From Clostridia bacterium (GTDB taxonomy: Bacteria > Bacillota > Clostridia > UBA1381), in contig JAFQJD010000003.1 of NCBI GenBank assembly GCA_017415105.1, forward strand, positions 82,659 to 146,658: a stretch of DNA of 64,000 nucleotides, read 5' to 3'. This document shows positions 7,785 through 16,320 of this stretch, in pieces. The notes beneath the pieces were generated by a model. It saw nothing but the letters and a program-made list of their open reading frames with translations, searched no databases and had not been told where the DNA came from. Positions within the stretch are counted from its first letter, which is position 1. Every line of letters starts with the position of its first letter. A program made the position numbers and the translations under genes.

Positions 7785-9008
7785 ATGATAAAAGGAAATG
7801 CAATCGTAGGGCAGTCAGGCGGACCAACAGCAGTAATCAATTCAAGTCTTGCCGGCGTATTTAAAACCGCCCGTGATAACGGAATCCAAAAAATCTATGG
7901 TATGAAAAACGGATTAAGCGGATTTATCAGGGAAGAATTTGTTGACCTGACAGACTATATAAAAAGCGGTCTTGATATTGAGCTTTTGAAAAGAACTCCA
8001 TCATCTTTCCTTGGCTCATGCCGTTACAAATTGCCCGATTATACCACTGACAGTAGCGTTTATGAGAAAATTTTCAGTATACTAAAGAAATATGATATTA
8101 AGTATTTTTTCTACATCGGTGGCAACGATTCTATGGATTCTGTTGCAAAACTTTCTGCATATGCTGACGAAATAGGCTCCGATATAAGATTTATGGGGGT
8201 GCCGAAAACCATTGACAACGACCTTGACAAAACAGACCACACACCCGGATACGGAAGTGCATCCAAGTACATAGCATCGGTTGTAAAGGAAATTATACTT
8301 GATAACCGTGTATACGGTACAGAGGGTGTTGCCGTTGTTGAAACTATGGGACGAAACGCCGGCTGGCTCGCCGCCGCTTCTGCACTCGCTAAAACAGATG
8401 ACTGTGCAGGACCTGACCTGCTATGTCTGCCGGAGGTAGCTTTTGATTATAACTGGTTCTATAACAGGATAAATGAAATACGAAAAGATAAAAAGTCAAT
8501 GGTAATCGTTGTGTCAGAAGGCATAAAAACCGCAAGCGGAAACTACCTCTGCGAGGAAAACAACGAAAAACGTGTCCGTGACGCATTCGGTCACGCATCA
8601 CTTGGCGGAACGGCGATGTTCCTCACGCATTTCTTGAGAACAGAAATGGGAATTAAGACACGTGAGAATATATTAGGATCACAACAACGCAGTGCATCAC
8701 ATATTGTATCAAGAACGGACATTACCGAAGCATTTGTCGCAGGCGGCAGTGCCGTACAGGCAGCACTCGAGGGACAAAGCGGAAAAATGGTAACATTCCG
8801 ACGCTTGTCTGATGACCCGTATAAAATTGATGTTTCACTATGCAATGCATCGGAAGTCGCAAACGTCGAGAAAAAAATCCCCGATGAATGGATTGATAAA
8901 ACAAACGGTTATGTGTCGCAGGAGTGCATAAACTACATAAAACCGCTTATCATCGGCGAACTCACACCATTTATGGTTGACGGTATGCCGATGCATATGC
9001 ATCTGTAA
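7785..9008 (+). CDS. Pyrophosphate-type 6-phosphofructokinase
   Basis: 407 residues from the ATG at 7785 (site AAGGAGAG); a longer in-frame reading from 7614 has no ribosome binding site. It phosphorylates fructose 6-phosphate in glycolysis. Two positions point to PPi rather than ATP as phosphoryl donor: GGNDS at 112-116 (Asp where ATP enzymes have Gly) and PKTIDND at 140-146 (Lys where ATP enzymes have Gly). MGRNAGWLAA and the C-terminal domain fit the longer group of PFKs. PPi use would be reversible. The donor assignment is inferred from family rules. Confidence 0.9.
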   Translation: MIKGNAIVGQSGGPTAVINSSLAGVFKTARDNGIQKIYGMKNGLSGFIREEFVDLTDYIKSGLDIELLKRTPSSFLGSCRYKLPDYTTDSSVYEKIFSILKKYDIKYFFYIGGNDSMDSVAKLSAYADEIGSDIRFMGVPKTIDNDLDKTDHTPGYGSASKYIASVVKEIILDNRVYGTEGVAVVETMGRNAGWLAAASALAKTDDCAGPDLLCLPEVAFDYNWFYNRINEIRKDKKSMVIVVSEGIKTASGNYLCEENNEKRVRDAFGHASLGGTAMFLTHFLRTEMGIKTRENILGSQQRSASHIVSRTDITEAFVAGGSAVQAALEGQSGKMVTFRRLSDDPYKIDVSLCNASEVANVEKKIPDEWIDKTNGYVSQECINYIKPLIIGELTPFMVDGMPMHMHL

Positions 9009-9050
9009 AGCACACCCGCACGGATTTTGGCTCTTGATTTTAGTTGTAGA

Positions 9051-9108
9051 ATAAACGAAACTCACCCGACGGCGTACACCGGTACGTTGAGTGGTGAGTT
9101 TCGTTTAT
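9051..9108 (+). repeat. Long two-stem hairpin, copy of a recurrent motif
   Basis: A 16-bp perfect outer stem (ATAAACGAAACTCACC and its complement) surrounds an asymmetric internal loop and a 5-bp CGTAC/GTACG inner stem with an ACCG loop. There is no T run, so it is not the terminator of the phosphofructokinase gene. Its interior closely matches hairpins at 52757-52806 and in the 2721-3010 array. Confidence 0.75.
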
Positions 9109-9111
9109 AGC

Positions 9112-9145
9112 AAAAAGGAATTCGCACTAAAACGAATTCCTTTTT
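9112..9145. terminator. Bidirectional terminator
   Basis: 13-bp stem AAAAAGGAATTCG / CGAATTCCTTTTT with an 8-nt loop, between the convergent phosphofructokinase and SDR genes. Confidence 0.88.
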
Positions 9146-9173
9146 GTGTTCTACACTAAAAGCATTGCCAAAA

Positions 9174-9974
9174 TTACGGCTGTTTGCCGATATATGCAAG
9201 AATGCCTCCGTCTACATAGAGAATGTGACCGTTTACAGCATTTGATGCATCTGATGCAAGGAATACTGCCGGGCCGCCCAACTCATCGGGGTTAAGCCAT
9301 CTGCCTGCAGGTGTTCTTGCACAGATGAATGAATCGAACGGATGCTTTGAACCGTCTTCCTGCGGCTCACGAAGCGGTGCAGTCTGCGGTGTTGCTATGT
9401 AACCCGGTCCGATACCGTTACACTGAATGTTGTACTGTGCGTACTCTGCACAGATGTTTCTTGTGAGCATCTTCAAACCGCCCTTTGCAGCAGCATAAGC
9501 TGATACAGTTTCACGACCAAGCTCTGACATCATTGAACAGATGTTTATAATCTTACCGTGTCCCTTCTTTATCATACTCGGGATAACTGCCTTTGCACAG
9601 ATAAACGGTGCGTTAAGGTCAACGTCGATAACCTGACGGAACTCAGCTGCTGACATCTCGTGCATCGGTATTCTCTTGATGATACCTGCATTGTTTACGA
9701 GGATGTCGATAACGCCAACTTCTGCCTCTATCTTCTTAACCATGTCATTTACCATATCTTCGTTTGTAACGTCGCAAACATAACCCTTTGCGTCGATACC
9801 GTCTGCCTTATAGCTCTCAAGGCCCTTGTCTACAAGCTCCTGCTTAATGTCGCAGAAAACAATCTTTGCACCCTGTGCAGCAAAAGCTGTTGCGATACCG
9901 TAGCCAATGCCGTATGAGCCACCTGTTATAAGAGCAACCTTGCCCTCAAGGCTGAATAGCTTTGAAAAATCCAT
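9174..9974 (-). CDS. SDR-family oxidoreductase, gluconate 5-dehydrogenase-like
   Basis: 266 residues with classical SDR features: TGGSYGIG cofactor loop (17-24), NNAG, catalytic Ser region (NICSMMSE) and YAAAK active-site pair, then the C-terminal GHILYVDGG. Overall sequence resembles gluconate 5-dehydrogenase / KduD-type enzymes that interconvert 5-keto-D-gluconate and gluconate with NAD(P)H, or the 2-deoxy-3-ketogluconate analogue. Substrate cannot be fixed from sequence. The ATG follows AGGAGGAATTTGAA. No sugar-acid catabolic genes adjoin it. Confidence 0.8.
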   Translation of the reverse strand: MDFSKLFSLEGKVALITGGSYGIGYGIATAFAAQGAKIVFCDIKQELVDKGLESYKADGIDAKGYVCDVTNEDMVNDMVKKIEAEVGVIDILVNNAGIIKRIPMHEMSAAEFRQVIDVDLNAPFICAKAVIPSMIKKGHGKIINICSMMSELGRETVSAYAAAKGGLKMLTRNICAEYAQYNIQCNGIGPGYIATPQTAPLREPQEDGSKHPFDSFICARTPAGRWLNPDELGGPAVFLASDASNAVNGHILYVDGGILAYIGKQP

Positions 9975-10046
9975 TTCAAATTCCTCCTGATTTTATATGT
10001 TAATAGTATTATATCACAATATCTTCCATATTTCAAGTGATAAACA

Positions 10047-10077
10047 AAAAAATCGCAGTCGATGACTGCGATTTTTT
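10047..10077 (-). terminator. Terminator after the SLH protein gene (recurrent sequence, copy 1)
   Basis: 14-bp stem AAAAAATCGCAGTC / GACTGCGATTTTTT with a GAT loop. The CGCAGTC-GAT-GACTGCG core recurs identically at 15513-15529 and 16338-16354. Confidence 0.88.
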
Positions 10078-10082
10078 AGTAG

Positions 10083-13000
10083 TTAGTTGTTTGATGTTAT
10101 AAATCTCTGAAGAATAGTTGCAATTTCTGCTCTTGTTGCCTTATCCTGCGGTTCGAGTGTTTTATCTGTCTTACCGTTAATAAGTCCGCTACCTACCATG
10201 TATTGCATTGCAGATACTGCATAATCCGAAATTTCAGAGTAGTCATCACGTTCACTGATTTCTGCGCTCTTATTTACATCATAACCTTTGTATGTTGCAT
10301 ATCTGTGCATAATTGTTGCAATCTGCTCACGTGTGATATTTGCATCAGGTGCAAAAACGTTATCTGTGTATCCGTCAACTATTCCGTTAGCTTTTGCCCA
10401 TGCAACAGCCTTTTCATAGTATGAACCTGTTGCAACATCGTCAAATGCTACTTCTGTATCTACCGCAGGCTCACCATCGTTACGGTAAAGAATTGTTACA
10501 AGCATTGCTCTTGTCAGAGTAGCGTTCGGAGCAAATTCAGTATCTGATACACCGTTCATAAGCTTGTTTTCTACTGCAAACTTAACAGCATCAGCATACC
10601 ATGCATCAGCCTTAACATCACTAAATGGTGTCTTTGCCACATCTTCCGGTTTTTCTGTCGGCTCCGGCTCAACTGTTACGGTTTCTTCCCATTTAGCATA
10701 AAGAGTCGTGTCTTTCTTAACTATATCAGCAAAATCATGCGGTGTTGTGAGTTCCGCATCACTGTACCAGCCTACAAAGGTATAACCATTCTTTGATGGT
10801 ATTGCCGGCTCTGTTACAGATGTATTCTTTCTCACGCTCTTGTTTGAAATCTTACTTCCGCCGTTTGTTTCAAATTTAACTGTGTATGTTGAGTCACCAC
10901 CGCCGGTAGCCTGTTTTACAAATTTTGCAACGAGGTCTTTATTTTCATTTGCTACAAACGTATATGTCGTATTTGTTGAAACTGTTTCATTACCAACCAT
11001 CCAACCGTTAAACACAAAACCACGTGTAGGTGTTGCCACAACTGTTACTGTGCTTCCCTTTATATAGCTTCCTGCACCTGTTACTGTACCGCCATCTGCC
11101 GTAGCTGTAATTGTAGCAACATTATCTGTTGTTATTGTGCTGTTAAGCTCTGTAGTTGTAACTGTGTAGTTATCTGACTTTTCGCCTTCAAGCTCAAAAC
11201 CTGTTACTTTTACATTTGATGTTGTTTCATTAACTGCATCAATAATTTCAAGATTGAGCTTGTCAAAGTTAAGTGCAACTGCGGTGTCACCACTTAATAC
11301 ACCGTCAAGAACTGCCGTCTTTGCATCCAAATCTACAGATGTTACTGTAACGCCCTTTTTGTTTACAACAAGCTTCTGTGTGTTTGTAAATACCGCATAA
11401 TCAGCATTACCCGGCTCTGTTACTGTGATGTCAGTTTCGCCTGCAGCCTTGATTGTGATTGTTCCGTCTGCGGCAATTTCTGCAACGTCTGTGTTACTGC
11501 TCGCGTACGCAAATGCTGAAAGGTTTGCTGTTTCATCAGGAGTTACTGAAACTGCAAAATCAGCATCGCCGTATGTCTTTTCGCCTATTGTTGCAACAAC
11601 AATCTCCTGCGGTGTCTTATCAACTACCGTAAGCTTACCCTTAACAAATGTCAATGCATAGTTATTTCCGGCAGTAACTGTTCCTTGTGTGATGTCGAAC
11701 TCACCAAGTCTTGTACCATCTGCATTTACTGACAATGTACCTGTGATTGAATCACCCGAAACGAGTTCTCCTGCTGTAATGTCATATTCCAATGTCGGAA
11801 CAGGATTGTTCTGCTTTATTGTGTAGCTCTTTGCTGTAACTGTAAGATTTTTCTGGTCAATTTTCATTGTTGCATTAAGCACCAAATCATTGTAGCCGTC
11901 TTTCGAAACTGTCGCTTTAACTGCGTATATACCAGCCTCTGTCGGCTTTTCTGTGCTACCGTCGTATGTGTATGTAACAGTCGCACCACTCGGCACTGTT
12001 CCCGAAACTGCCATGCCTTTTTCTGCACCATCGTATGTATAGGTCTTGTTTGCAAGTGACAATCCCACAAAATCCTTTTTAGGGCTCTCTGCCCAAGGAT
12101 GTTTTGCAAATCCAAGTTTACCGTTTAAATCCCATATAGCGAAAAAATCCCCCTGAGATTGTATATCTTTAAATTCGCCAATTCTATCACCATTTGAATC
12201 AAATAATACACGAGATTCATAATCATCCGTATAAGCGCAGATTAAGTTATCACTTTTCCACGTTATATATTCATAGATTACAGGGACTATTACGTCTCCG
12301 TCATTATTTATAATTCCCTGTTTCTTTGTTTCCTTATCCGTTACACATATCAAATTATCCGAATACTTCCAAAGATTCTCATATTGGGAGAATATAATCT
12401 CTCCTTTTTCATTTACATACGAATATACGCTTCCTATAGAGGGCCCATCAAGTTGTAACTCATAGCAGTTTTTATTTAGATAATCTGGTAGATATTGGTG
12501 AAAAATACTCCATTTATGATATATTGTCTCATTACTGTATTGTGCCACAATTTCATCGAATTTATTTTTTACTATAGCTGTTTTTTCCGGAAAACTCTCA
12601 CCTTTTGAATTTGTCAGAATGCCATCAACCAAAAACTCATCAGTATTACATAGAGGTATACCCCTAATAGTGTTAAATACATTTACCGAGCCCTTTATGT
12701 TTAGAATGTTTCCTGTTTCCCGATCTATAATTATATTGTTATTATTTCCATCATCAATACACGCTACAAAATATTCCGACCAGTTCACTTCTTCATACTT
12801 GACGTCGCATATAATATTTCCTTTTGTATCAATAATTCCCCATTTACCATCTTTTTTACACCCAAGCCATCCAAGATCATCCATTTCAAATATAGAATCA
12901 TATTCGGCAGGTATCACTATGTTGCCTTCCAAGTCCACAAATCCATACTCCCATGGTCCTCCGTAGTTATCATGTTCTTCTGTTTCTACTTCGATTCCGA

Positions 13001-13376
13001 CCAACTTTGCTTCTTCAATATAACCCCATATTTCGTGATCCAATTCGAGAATCACATCACCATTACCATCTATAATTTTGCCTTTTCCGTCTATATTTAC
13101 AGCACACAATCCGTCACCAAGATATAATTCTAATGACTCATCCAACATAATAATATTATCCATAATTACATTGTTTCCACTATCAACGAATTTATATGTG
13201 CTACCATCTTCTGACACTTGCCATATACCTTCGTTATAATGCTCACCCTCTACGTATTCATATTCAAGAGAAGGCTCTATTATCCACTCAAAGAACTCCG
13301 AGGCTTGTGCAACTGTTCCCGACAAGAGAACAACTGTCATAAACATGCTTACTACAGCTAAAAATTTTCTTTTCAT
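10083..13376 (-). CDS. Large S-layer-homology surface protein with WG and Ig-like repeats
   Basis: 1097 residues with an N-terminal signal peptide (MKRKFLAVVSMFMTVVLLSG, cleavage near AQA-SE). The first 430 residues or so are WG-type repeats (GKWGIIDTKGNII, YEYGFVDLEGNIVIP). MBG/YDG-type Ig-like domains follow (KTYTYDG, KNLTVTAKSYTI), then a Gly-Trp bacterial repeat (FNGWMVGNE) and an InlB-type B-repeat (NGYTFVGWYSD). Three C-terminal SLH domains (FSDVKADAWYADAV and two more) would anchor it non-covalently to cell-wall polysaccharide. Ligand and role are unknown. The ATG follows AAAGGAGAAAATTT. Confidence 0.88.
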   Translation of the reverse strand: MKRKFLAVVSMFMTVVLLSGTVAQASEFFEWIIEPSLEYEYVEGEHYNEGIWQVSEDGSTYKFVDSGNNVIMDNIIMLDESLELYLGDGLCAVNIDGKGKIIDGNGDVILELDHEIWGYIEEAKLVGIEVETEEHDNYGGPWEYGFVDLEGNIVIPAEYDSIFEMDDLGWLGCKKDGKWGIIDTKGNIICDVKYEEVNWSEYFVACIDDGNNNNIIIDRETGNILNIKGSVNVFNTIRGIPLCNTDEFLVDGILTNSKGESFPEKTAIVKNKFDEIVAQYSNETIYHKWSIFHQYLPDYLNKNCYELQLDGPSIGSVYSYVNEKGEIIFSQYENLWKYSDNLICVTDKETKKQGIINNDGDVIVPVIYEYITWKSDNLICAYTDDYESRVLFDSNGDRIGEFKDIQSQGDFFAIWDLNGKLGFAKHPWAESPKKDFVGLSLANKTYTYDGAEKGMAVSGTVPSGATVTYTYDGSTEKPTEAGIYAVKATVSKDGYNDLVLNATMKIDQKNLTVTAKSYTIKQNNPVPTLEYDITAGELVSGDSITGTLSVNADGTRLGEFDITQGTVTAGNNYALTFVKGKLTVVDKTPQEIVVATIGEKTYGDADFAVSVTPDETANLSAFAYASSNTDVAEIAADGTITIKAAGETDITVTEPGNADYAVFTNTQKLVVNKKGVTVTSVDLDAKTAVLDGVLSGDTAVALNFDKLNLEIIDAVNETTSNVKVTGFELEGEKSDNYTVTTTELNSTITTDNVATITATADGGTVTGAGSYIKGSTVTVVATPTRGFVFNGWMVGNETVSTNTTYTFVANENKDLVAKFVKQATGGGDSTYTVKFETNGGSKISNKSVRKNTSVTEPAIPSKNGYTFVGWYSDAELTTPHDFADIVKKDTTLYAKWEETVTVEPEPTEKPEDVAKTPFSDVKADAWYADAVKFAVENKLMNGVSDTEFAPNATLTRAMLVTILYRNDGEPAVDTEVAFDDVATGSYYEKAVAWAKANGIVDGYTDNVFAPDANITREQIATIMHRYATYKGYDVNKSAEISERDDYSEISDYAVSAMQYMVGSGLINGKTDKTLEPQDKATRAEIATILQRFITSNN

Positions 13377-13442
13377 AAATTTTCTCCTTTCAAACTCTGC
13401 CAGTTTATCAGCAGACTTGCAGTCATATACTGCATTTTTTGG

Positions 13443-13514
13443 TTTGTTGTTTTATGTTGTAAATTTTTAAAGTACAGTAACAATTTCTGCTTTTGTTACT
13501 TTGTACAACAGTTC
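13443..13514 (-). pseudogene. Remnant of an SLH-domain C-terminus
   Basis: Read on the minus strand, 24 codons parallel the last codons of the SLH gene (10083-10150): KVTKAEIVTVL, stop, KFTT, stop, NNK against KATRAEIATILQRFITSNN. Two in-frame stops and lack of any upstream SLH sequence make it a decayed fragment. It lies just upstream of the intact SLH gene and directly downstream of the TPR gene, suggesting a second SLH gene was lost when the neighbouring island was acquired or rearranged. Confidence 0.7.
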
Positions 13515-13532
13515 AAGAAATAGGTATTTATT

Positions 13533-14462
13533 TTACTGCCCATAACCCCCTTTCTTTTCAATTCCGCTCTCTATCCCCGATTGACGTTCCAATATACTTA
13601 CTCGTCTGAAGCACTGGTCTTTCATTCGATCCATCGTATCGTCCAAAGACACTATTGCACTATAATAAGCATCATAAATCGGTTTCACATTATCGGCTGT
13701 CAACTCTTTTGATTTATCTCGCAACACACCTTCTTTTGATAATGCCAAGATATAGTAAGCGTATCCTATATTGATAGACGGTTGGTCTTCTGACATTTTT
13801 ACTGTTCTTTCAAGAACAGGTACACATTCCTCATATCTTCCATTTTCGAAAAGACTATCCGCATAATTGAGTGCACACTGCGGACATATTTTCAGCGACT
13901 CTAAAGCTTCTTTTAATGCTTTTTGGGCTAAATCATGCTTATTTAACAATTCATAAAAATCGTGCTCGACCATATATGCACGCTCGTCATTTGGTTTATA
14001 CTCTTTGTAATCAGAAATTAATTTTTCTATCTCGTCTATAATTTCATCTTCTTGTGCCTTACTCTTTGAATACTGAATATAAACCATATGAAAGTCAATA
14101 GAAAAATGGAATGCTCTCCAACTCCAAAATCTTCTATCGATTTTTGCCAGTTTATCATAGTAATACGGACTTATTTCTGATAATGCCCGACATTTCAGTC
14201 CGTATTCCAATAAATCCGCAAGAATATCTGTCGATTTAGGATATCTTTTTAGTCCATGCTCCAACAAAAATACTGCGTTGTCATAATCATCCATCCTAAC
14301 CAACCCCACCGAAGCATTATGATAATCATCCTCACTTCCGGCAATAGTTTCTGCATTTATGACATAATCCATTATTTCTTTAATTTTCAAATAATCCTCT
14401 TCTGTATATGCTGCAACTATTTTTTGTATTGCCACATTAATCGATGGAATATATAAAGCCAT
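13533..14462 (-). CDS. TPR-repeat protein paired with a TIR-like protein
   Basis: About 309 residues from MALYIPSIN; in-frame ATGs at 14468 and 14513 are alternatives. An AAAGGA site precedes 14468/14462 best. The protein is all-helical with tetratricopeptide-like units (DDYDNAVFLLEHGLKRYP, HDLAQKALKEALESLKICP, GRYEECVPVLERTVKMSEDQ) and no membrane span. Its start lies inside the 3' end of the TIR-like gene (26-32 nt overlap), implying translational coupling and a shared function, perhaps as sensor or scaffold. That role is inference. Codon use is more A/T-rich than the ribosomal block. Confidence 0.75.
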   Translation of the reverse strand: MALYIPSINVAIQKIVAAYTEEDYLKIKEIMDYVINAETIAGSEDDYHNASVGLVRMDDYDNAVFLLEHGLKRYPKSTDILADLLEYGLKCRALSEISPYYYDKLAKIDRRFWSWRAFHFSIDFHMVYIQYSKSKAQEDEIIDEIEKLISDYKEYKPNDERAYMVEHDFYELLNKHDLAQKALKEALESLKICPQCALNYADSLFENGRYEECVPVLERTVKMSEDQPSINIGYAYYILALSKEGVLRDKSKELTADNVKPIYDAYYSAIVSLDDTMDRMKDQCFRRVSILERQSGIESGIEKKGGYGQ

Positions 14463-15087
14463 TTCCATTTTTTCCTTTCTCACGCTCTTTATCTTCTTCA
14501 ATGCCATTTTCAATCACTTGAAAAATATTCTTATTCATCTGAGTTTTTGTTGTATCATCTTTTTTACGTTTTGTTTTCACTTTGTTGTTATCAATTTTCG
14601 GGCGCTCAACACCGTCAATAGTTTTAACTATTCGATTCACAGCAGAATTCAATCTTTCCTCTACACTTTCTGCTTTAGGACGTCTTGCGAATTTATAAGT
14701 CGCATTGGTCACGCCAAACCAATCTGACATCATTTTTATTTGATTATTGAATGGTGCAATACAATATGTACGATTTCGTCCCAAAAATCCAAGGAATAGT
14801 CCTAGTTCAAATACAACATTATCTCTTGGTGCATAACGAACTTGACCTCTGAACTCGATTTTGTCATCAGGTGTCATTAACATTATTGCATAGCCTTCAT
14901 TATTTTTTAATTCACATGCTTTTTTATATAAACTTTCAATGGTTGTCTTTCCTACAGGAAACACGCCATCATCATTCCATAAAATACATCGAATATTATA
15001 TTTCTGCAACCGTTTGTTCAAAAGTTCTTTTAATTTTTGTGCATAAACTAATCCTTCTCCTGAACATCCTATAAATACTTCTTTCAT
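14437..15087 (-). CDS. TIR-like nucleotide-binding protein (CAP12/PycTIR-type)
   Basis: 216 residues. Residues 1-160 match the predicted nucleotide-binding TIR-like family used as CBASS/Pycsar effectors: VFIGCSGEG, a TTIESLYKKA helix with candidate catalytic Glu51, YAIMLMTPDD, and the hallmark PRDNVVFELGLFLGFLGR at 87-104. Such domains cleave NAD+ when activated. Residues 161-216 are a highly charged linker. No cyclic-nucleotide synthase is nearby, so this is not a standard CBASS locus. It has a consensus promoter and overlaps a TPR gene. A role in phage defence is inference. Confidence 0.8.
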   Translation of the reverse strand: MKEVFIGCSGEGLVYAQKLKELLNKRLQKYNIRCILWNDDGVFPVGKTTIESLYKKACELKNNEGYAIMLMTPDDKIEFRGQVRYAPRDNVVFELGLFLGFLGRNRTYCIAPFNNQIKMMSDWFGVTNATYKFARRPKAESVEERLNSAVNRIVKTIDGVERPKIDNNKVKTKRKKDDTTKTQMNKNIFQVIENGIEEDKEREKGKNGNGFIYSID

Positions 15088-15148
15088 TCCTTTGTATCTC
15101 CCCCTTTCTTCCGTTCATAAAACTAAAACCCCCCTCCTGTCAAATATT

Positions 15149-15177
15149 AGTATACCATAGTATTTTTATTTTGTCAA
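15149..15177 (-). promoter_or_regulatory. Promoter of the TIR-like/TPR operon
   Basis: Full consensus TTGACA, 17-nt spacer, TATACT on the minus strand. The -35 lies 10 nt from the TATAAT (15187-15192) of the divergent XRE gene, so the two promoters share one short control region. Confidence 0.82.
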
Positions 15178-15186
15178 GTAAAATTG

Positions 15187-15192
15187 TATAAT
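15187..15192 (+). promoter_or_regulatory. -10 element of the XRE regulator gene
   Basis: TATAAT about 36 nt before the XRE start codon. No good -35 is present. ATAGTAT is repeated at 15157-15163 and 15191-15197, a possible operator pair. Confidence 0.45.
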
Positions 15193-15227
15193 AGTATATG
15201 AATTATTGACCGAAAAGGGGTGAAAAA

Positions 15228-15524
15228 ATGTTAAACGAACAAATAAAAAAACTCCGCACAGCGTGCGGAATTACACAGGTACAGCTTGCAAAATCGCTCG
15301 GTGTTACGAAGCAAAGTGTGTCCAACTGGGAGAATGATAATATACAACCGTCGATTGATATGTTGATACGCCTTGCAGAGTTTTTTCAGGTTTCTACAGA
15401 CTATATGCTTGGGCTTGATACCAAAGAGACAATTGACGTTACAGAACTCACCAACGAAGAAATCGCTCATATTAGATTCATCATTTCAGATATTACAAGC
15501 AAACAAAAAAACCGCAGTCGATGA
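15228..15524 (+). CDS. XRE-family HTH regulator divergent from the TIR-like gene
   Basis: 98 residues. The N-terminal helix-turn-helix of the Cro/CI type spans about 5-60 (ITQVQLAKSLGVTKQSVSNWENDNIQPS). It is followed by the FFQVSTDYMLGLD segment shared by many short clostridial regulators and a C-terminal tail. It faces away from the TIR-like gene across a 140-bp region with back-to-back promoter elements, so it may repress one or both. Its stop codon lies inside the downstream terminator stem. A paralogue is at 37855. The site AAAGGGG precedes the ATG. Confidence 0.88.
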   Translation: MLNEQIKKLRTACGITQVQLAKSLGVTKQSVSNWENDNIQPSIDMLIRLAEFFQVSTDYMLGLDTKETIDVTELTNEEIAHIRFIISDITSKQKNRSR

Positions 15525-15534
15525 CTGCGATTTT
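15507..15534. terminator. Bidirectional terminator (recurrent sequence, copy 2)
   Basis: Core CGCAGTC-GAT-GACTGCG at 15513-15529 between the convergent XRE and PIN genes, with T runs on both strands. The XRE stop codon TGA is 15522-15524. Confidence 0.85.
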
Positions 15535-15940
15535 ATTTGTTTAGTATCTCTATCATTTCCTTTGGTGTTACAACAAATGCTTTTTTAGGAAAATGCTTCA
15601 AGTTTCCGGTCACAAGATATGCATCAACCTCTTTTCGTGCTTCCATAACGATTTCATAGAAAACTGCATCATCAGGGTCAGGCATATACTCCTCTGTTGG
15701 TGTTGAATCAACATAAATTGCTTGCTTTTTCAATTCATTAATCAAATTAATAACGTAATCAATTGGAAAATGAAATTTTTTACGGCTTAATACTTCAAGA
15801 TATTCATTTAGTATTTCTTCATTCACAAGCAAATTTATATTTCCGACCAACACTTCCTTGAGAACCAATGCCGGCATAGAATCATTTTTCAGCATTGCAG
15901 ATACTATTACATTGGTATCTATGACTGCAAAATACTTCAT
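15533..15940 (-). CDS. PIN-domain toxin of a toxin-antitoxin pair
   Basis: 135 residues of the COG1569-type PIN family. DTNVIVSAML with its N-terminal Asp starts the ribonuclease fold, a second acidic site is PDPDDAVFYEIVMEA, and the C-terminal DAYLVTGNLKHFPK is typical. PIN toxins cut RNA with Mg2+. The gene starts 3 nt after the stop of a RelB/DinJ-type antitoxin gene and shares its promoter. It ends at a bidirectional terminator. Target RNA is unknown. Confidence 0.88.
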   Translation of the reverse strand: MKYFAVIDTNVIVSAMLKNDSMPALVLKEVLVGNINLLVNEEILNEYLEVLSRKKFHFPIDYVINLINELKKQAIYVDSTPTEEYMPDPDDAVFYEIVMEARKEVDAYLVTGNLKHFPKKAFVVTPKEMIEILNK

Positions 15941-15943
15941 TTC

Positions 15944-16249
15944 TTAACTCCTCGCTCTGCGTTCCTTTCTGTATGCTGAAATCTCATTGTTAATGTCATC
16001 AAGGGACATTTCAGCCACTCCGTTTTCTGATGCACTTTTATTTATCTCATCCATAAATTCCAATGCTTTTGTTGCACTGTAATTTTCTTTAGGAAGAACC
16101 ATACTGAATGGTATGCCGTTAACTGTTACAGACCTTTTAAGAAACATTCTCATTGCTGTAGAAAGGTCAATTCCCAGTTTCTCATATAAAGCTGTTGCTT
16201 CATTTTTTAAATCATCATCAATTCTGAATTGTACAATAGAAGTTGCCAT
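15944..16249 (-). CDS. RelB/DinJ-family antitoxin
   Basis: 101 residues. The first 50 residues form a ribbon-helix-helix DNA-binding domain (SIVQFRIDDDLKNEATALYEKLG, split here as strand and helix, then LSTAMRMFLKRSV). The C-terminal half is the toxin-neutralising tail ending in basic RKERRARS. RelB/DinJ antitoxins usually pair with RelE/YafQ, so pairing with a PIN toxin is a mixed combination that does occur. The promoter contains an inverted repeat suited to autorepression. Confidence 0.85.
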   Translation of the reverse strand: MATSIVQFRIDDDLKNEATALYEKLGIDLSTAMRMFLKRSVTVNGIPFSMVLPKENYSATKALEFMDEINKSASENGVAEMSLDDINNEISAYRKERRARS

Positions 16250-16291
16250 AATTTTCTCCTCCTTTATGCATTTTTACCTCTTTGTATTTCA

Positions 16292-16320
16292 ATTATACTA
16301 TATTGTATGACAAATGTCAA
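16292..16320 (-). promoter_or_regulatory. Promoter of the RelB/PIN operon
   Basis: Perfect TTGACA and TATAAT separated by 17 nt on the minus strand, 43 nt before the antitoxin ATG. Confidence 0.88.

Noticed and set aside
9051..9108. Terminator of the phosphofructokinase gene
   Set aside because: The long stem has no T run; the hairpin at 9112-9145 with T runs in both directions is the terminator.
14437..15087. CBASS or Pycsar operon
   Set aside because: The TIR-like effector type fits, but no CD-NTase, PycC cyclase or STING partner occurs nearby; the neighbours are a TPR protein, an XRE regulator and a PIN/RelB pair.
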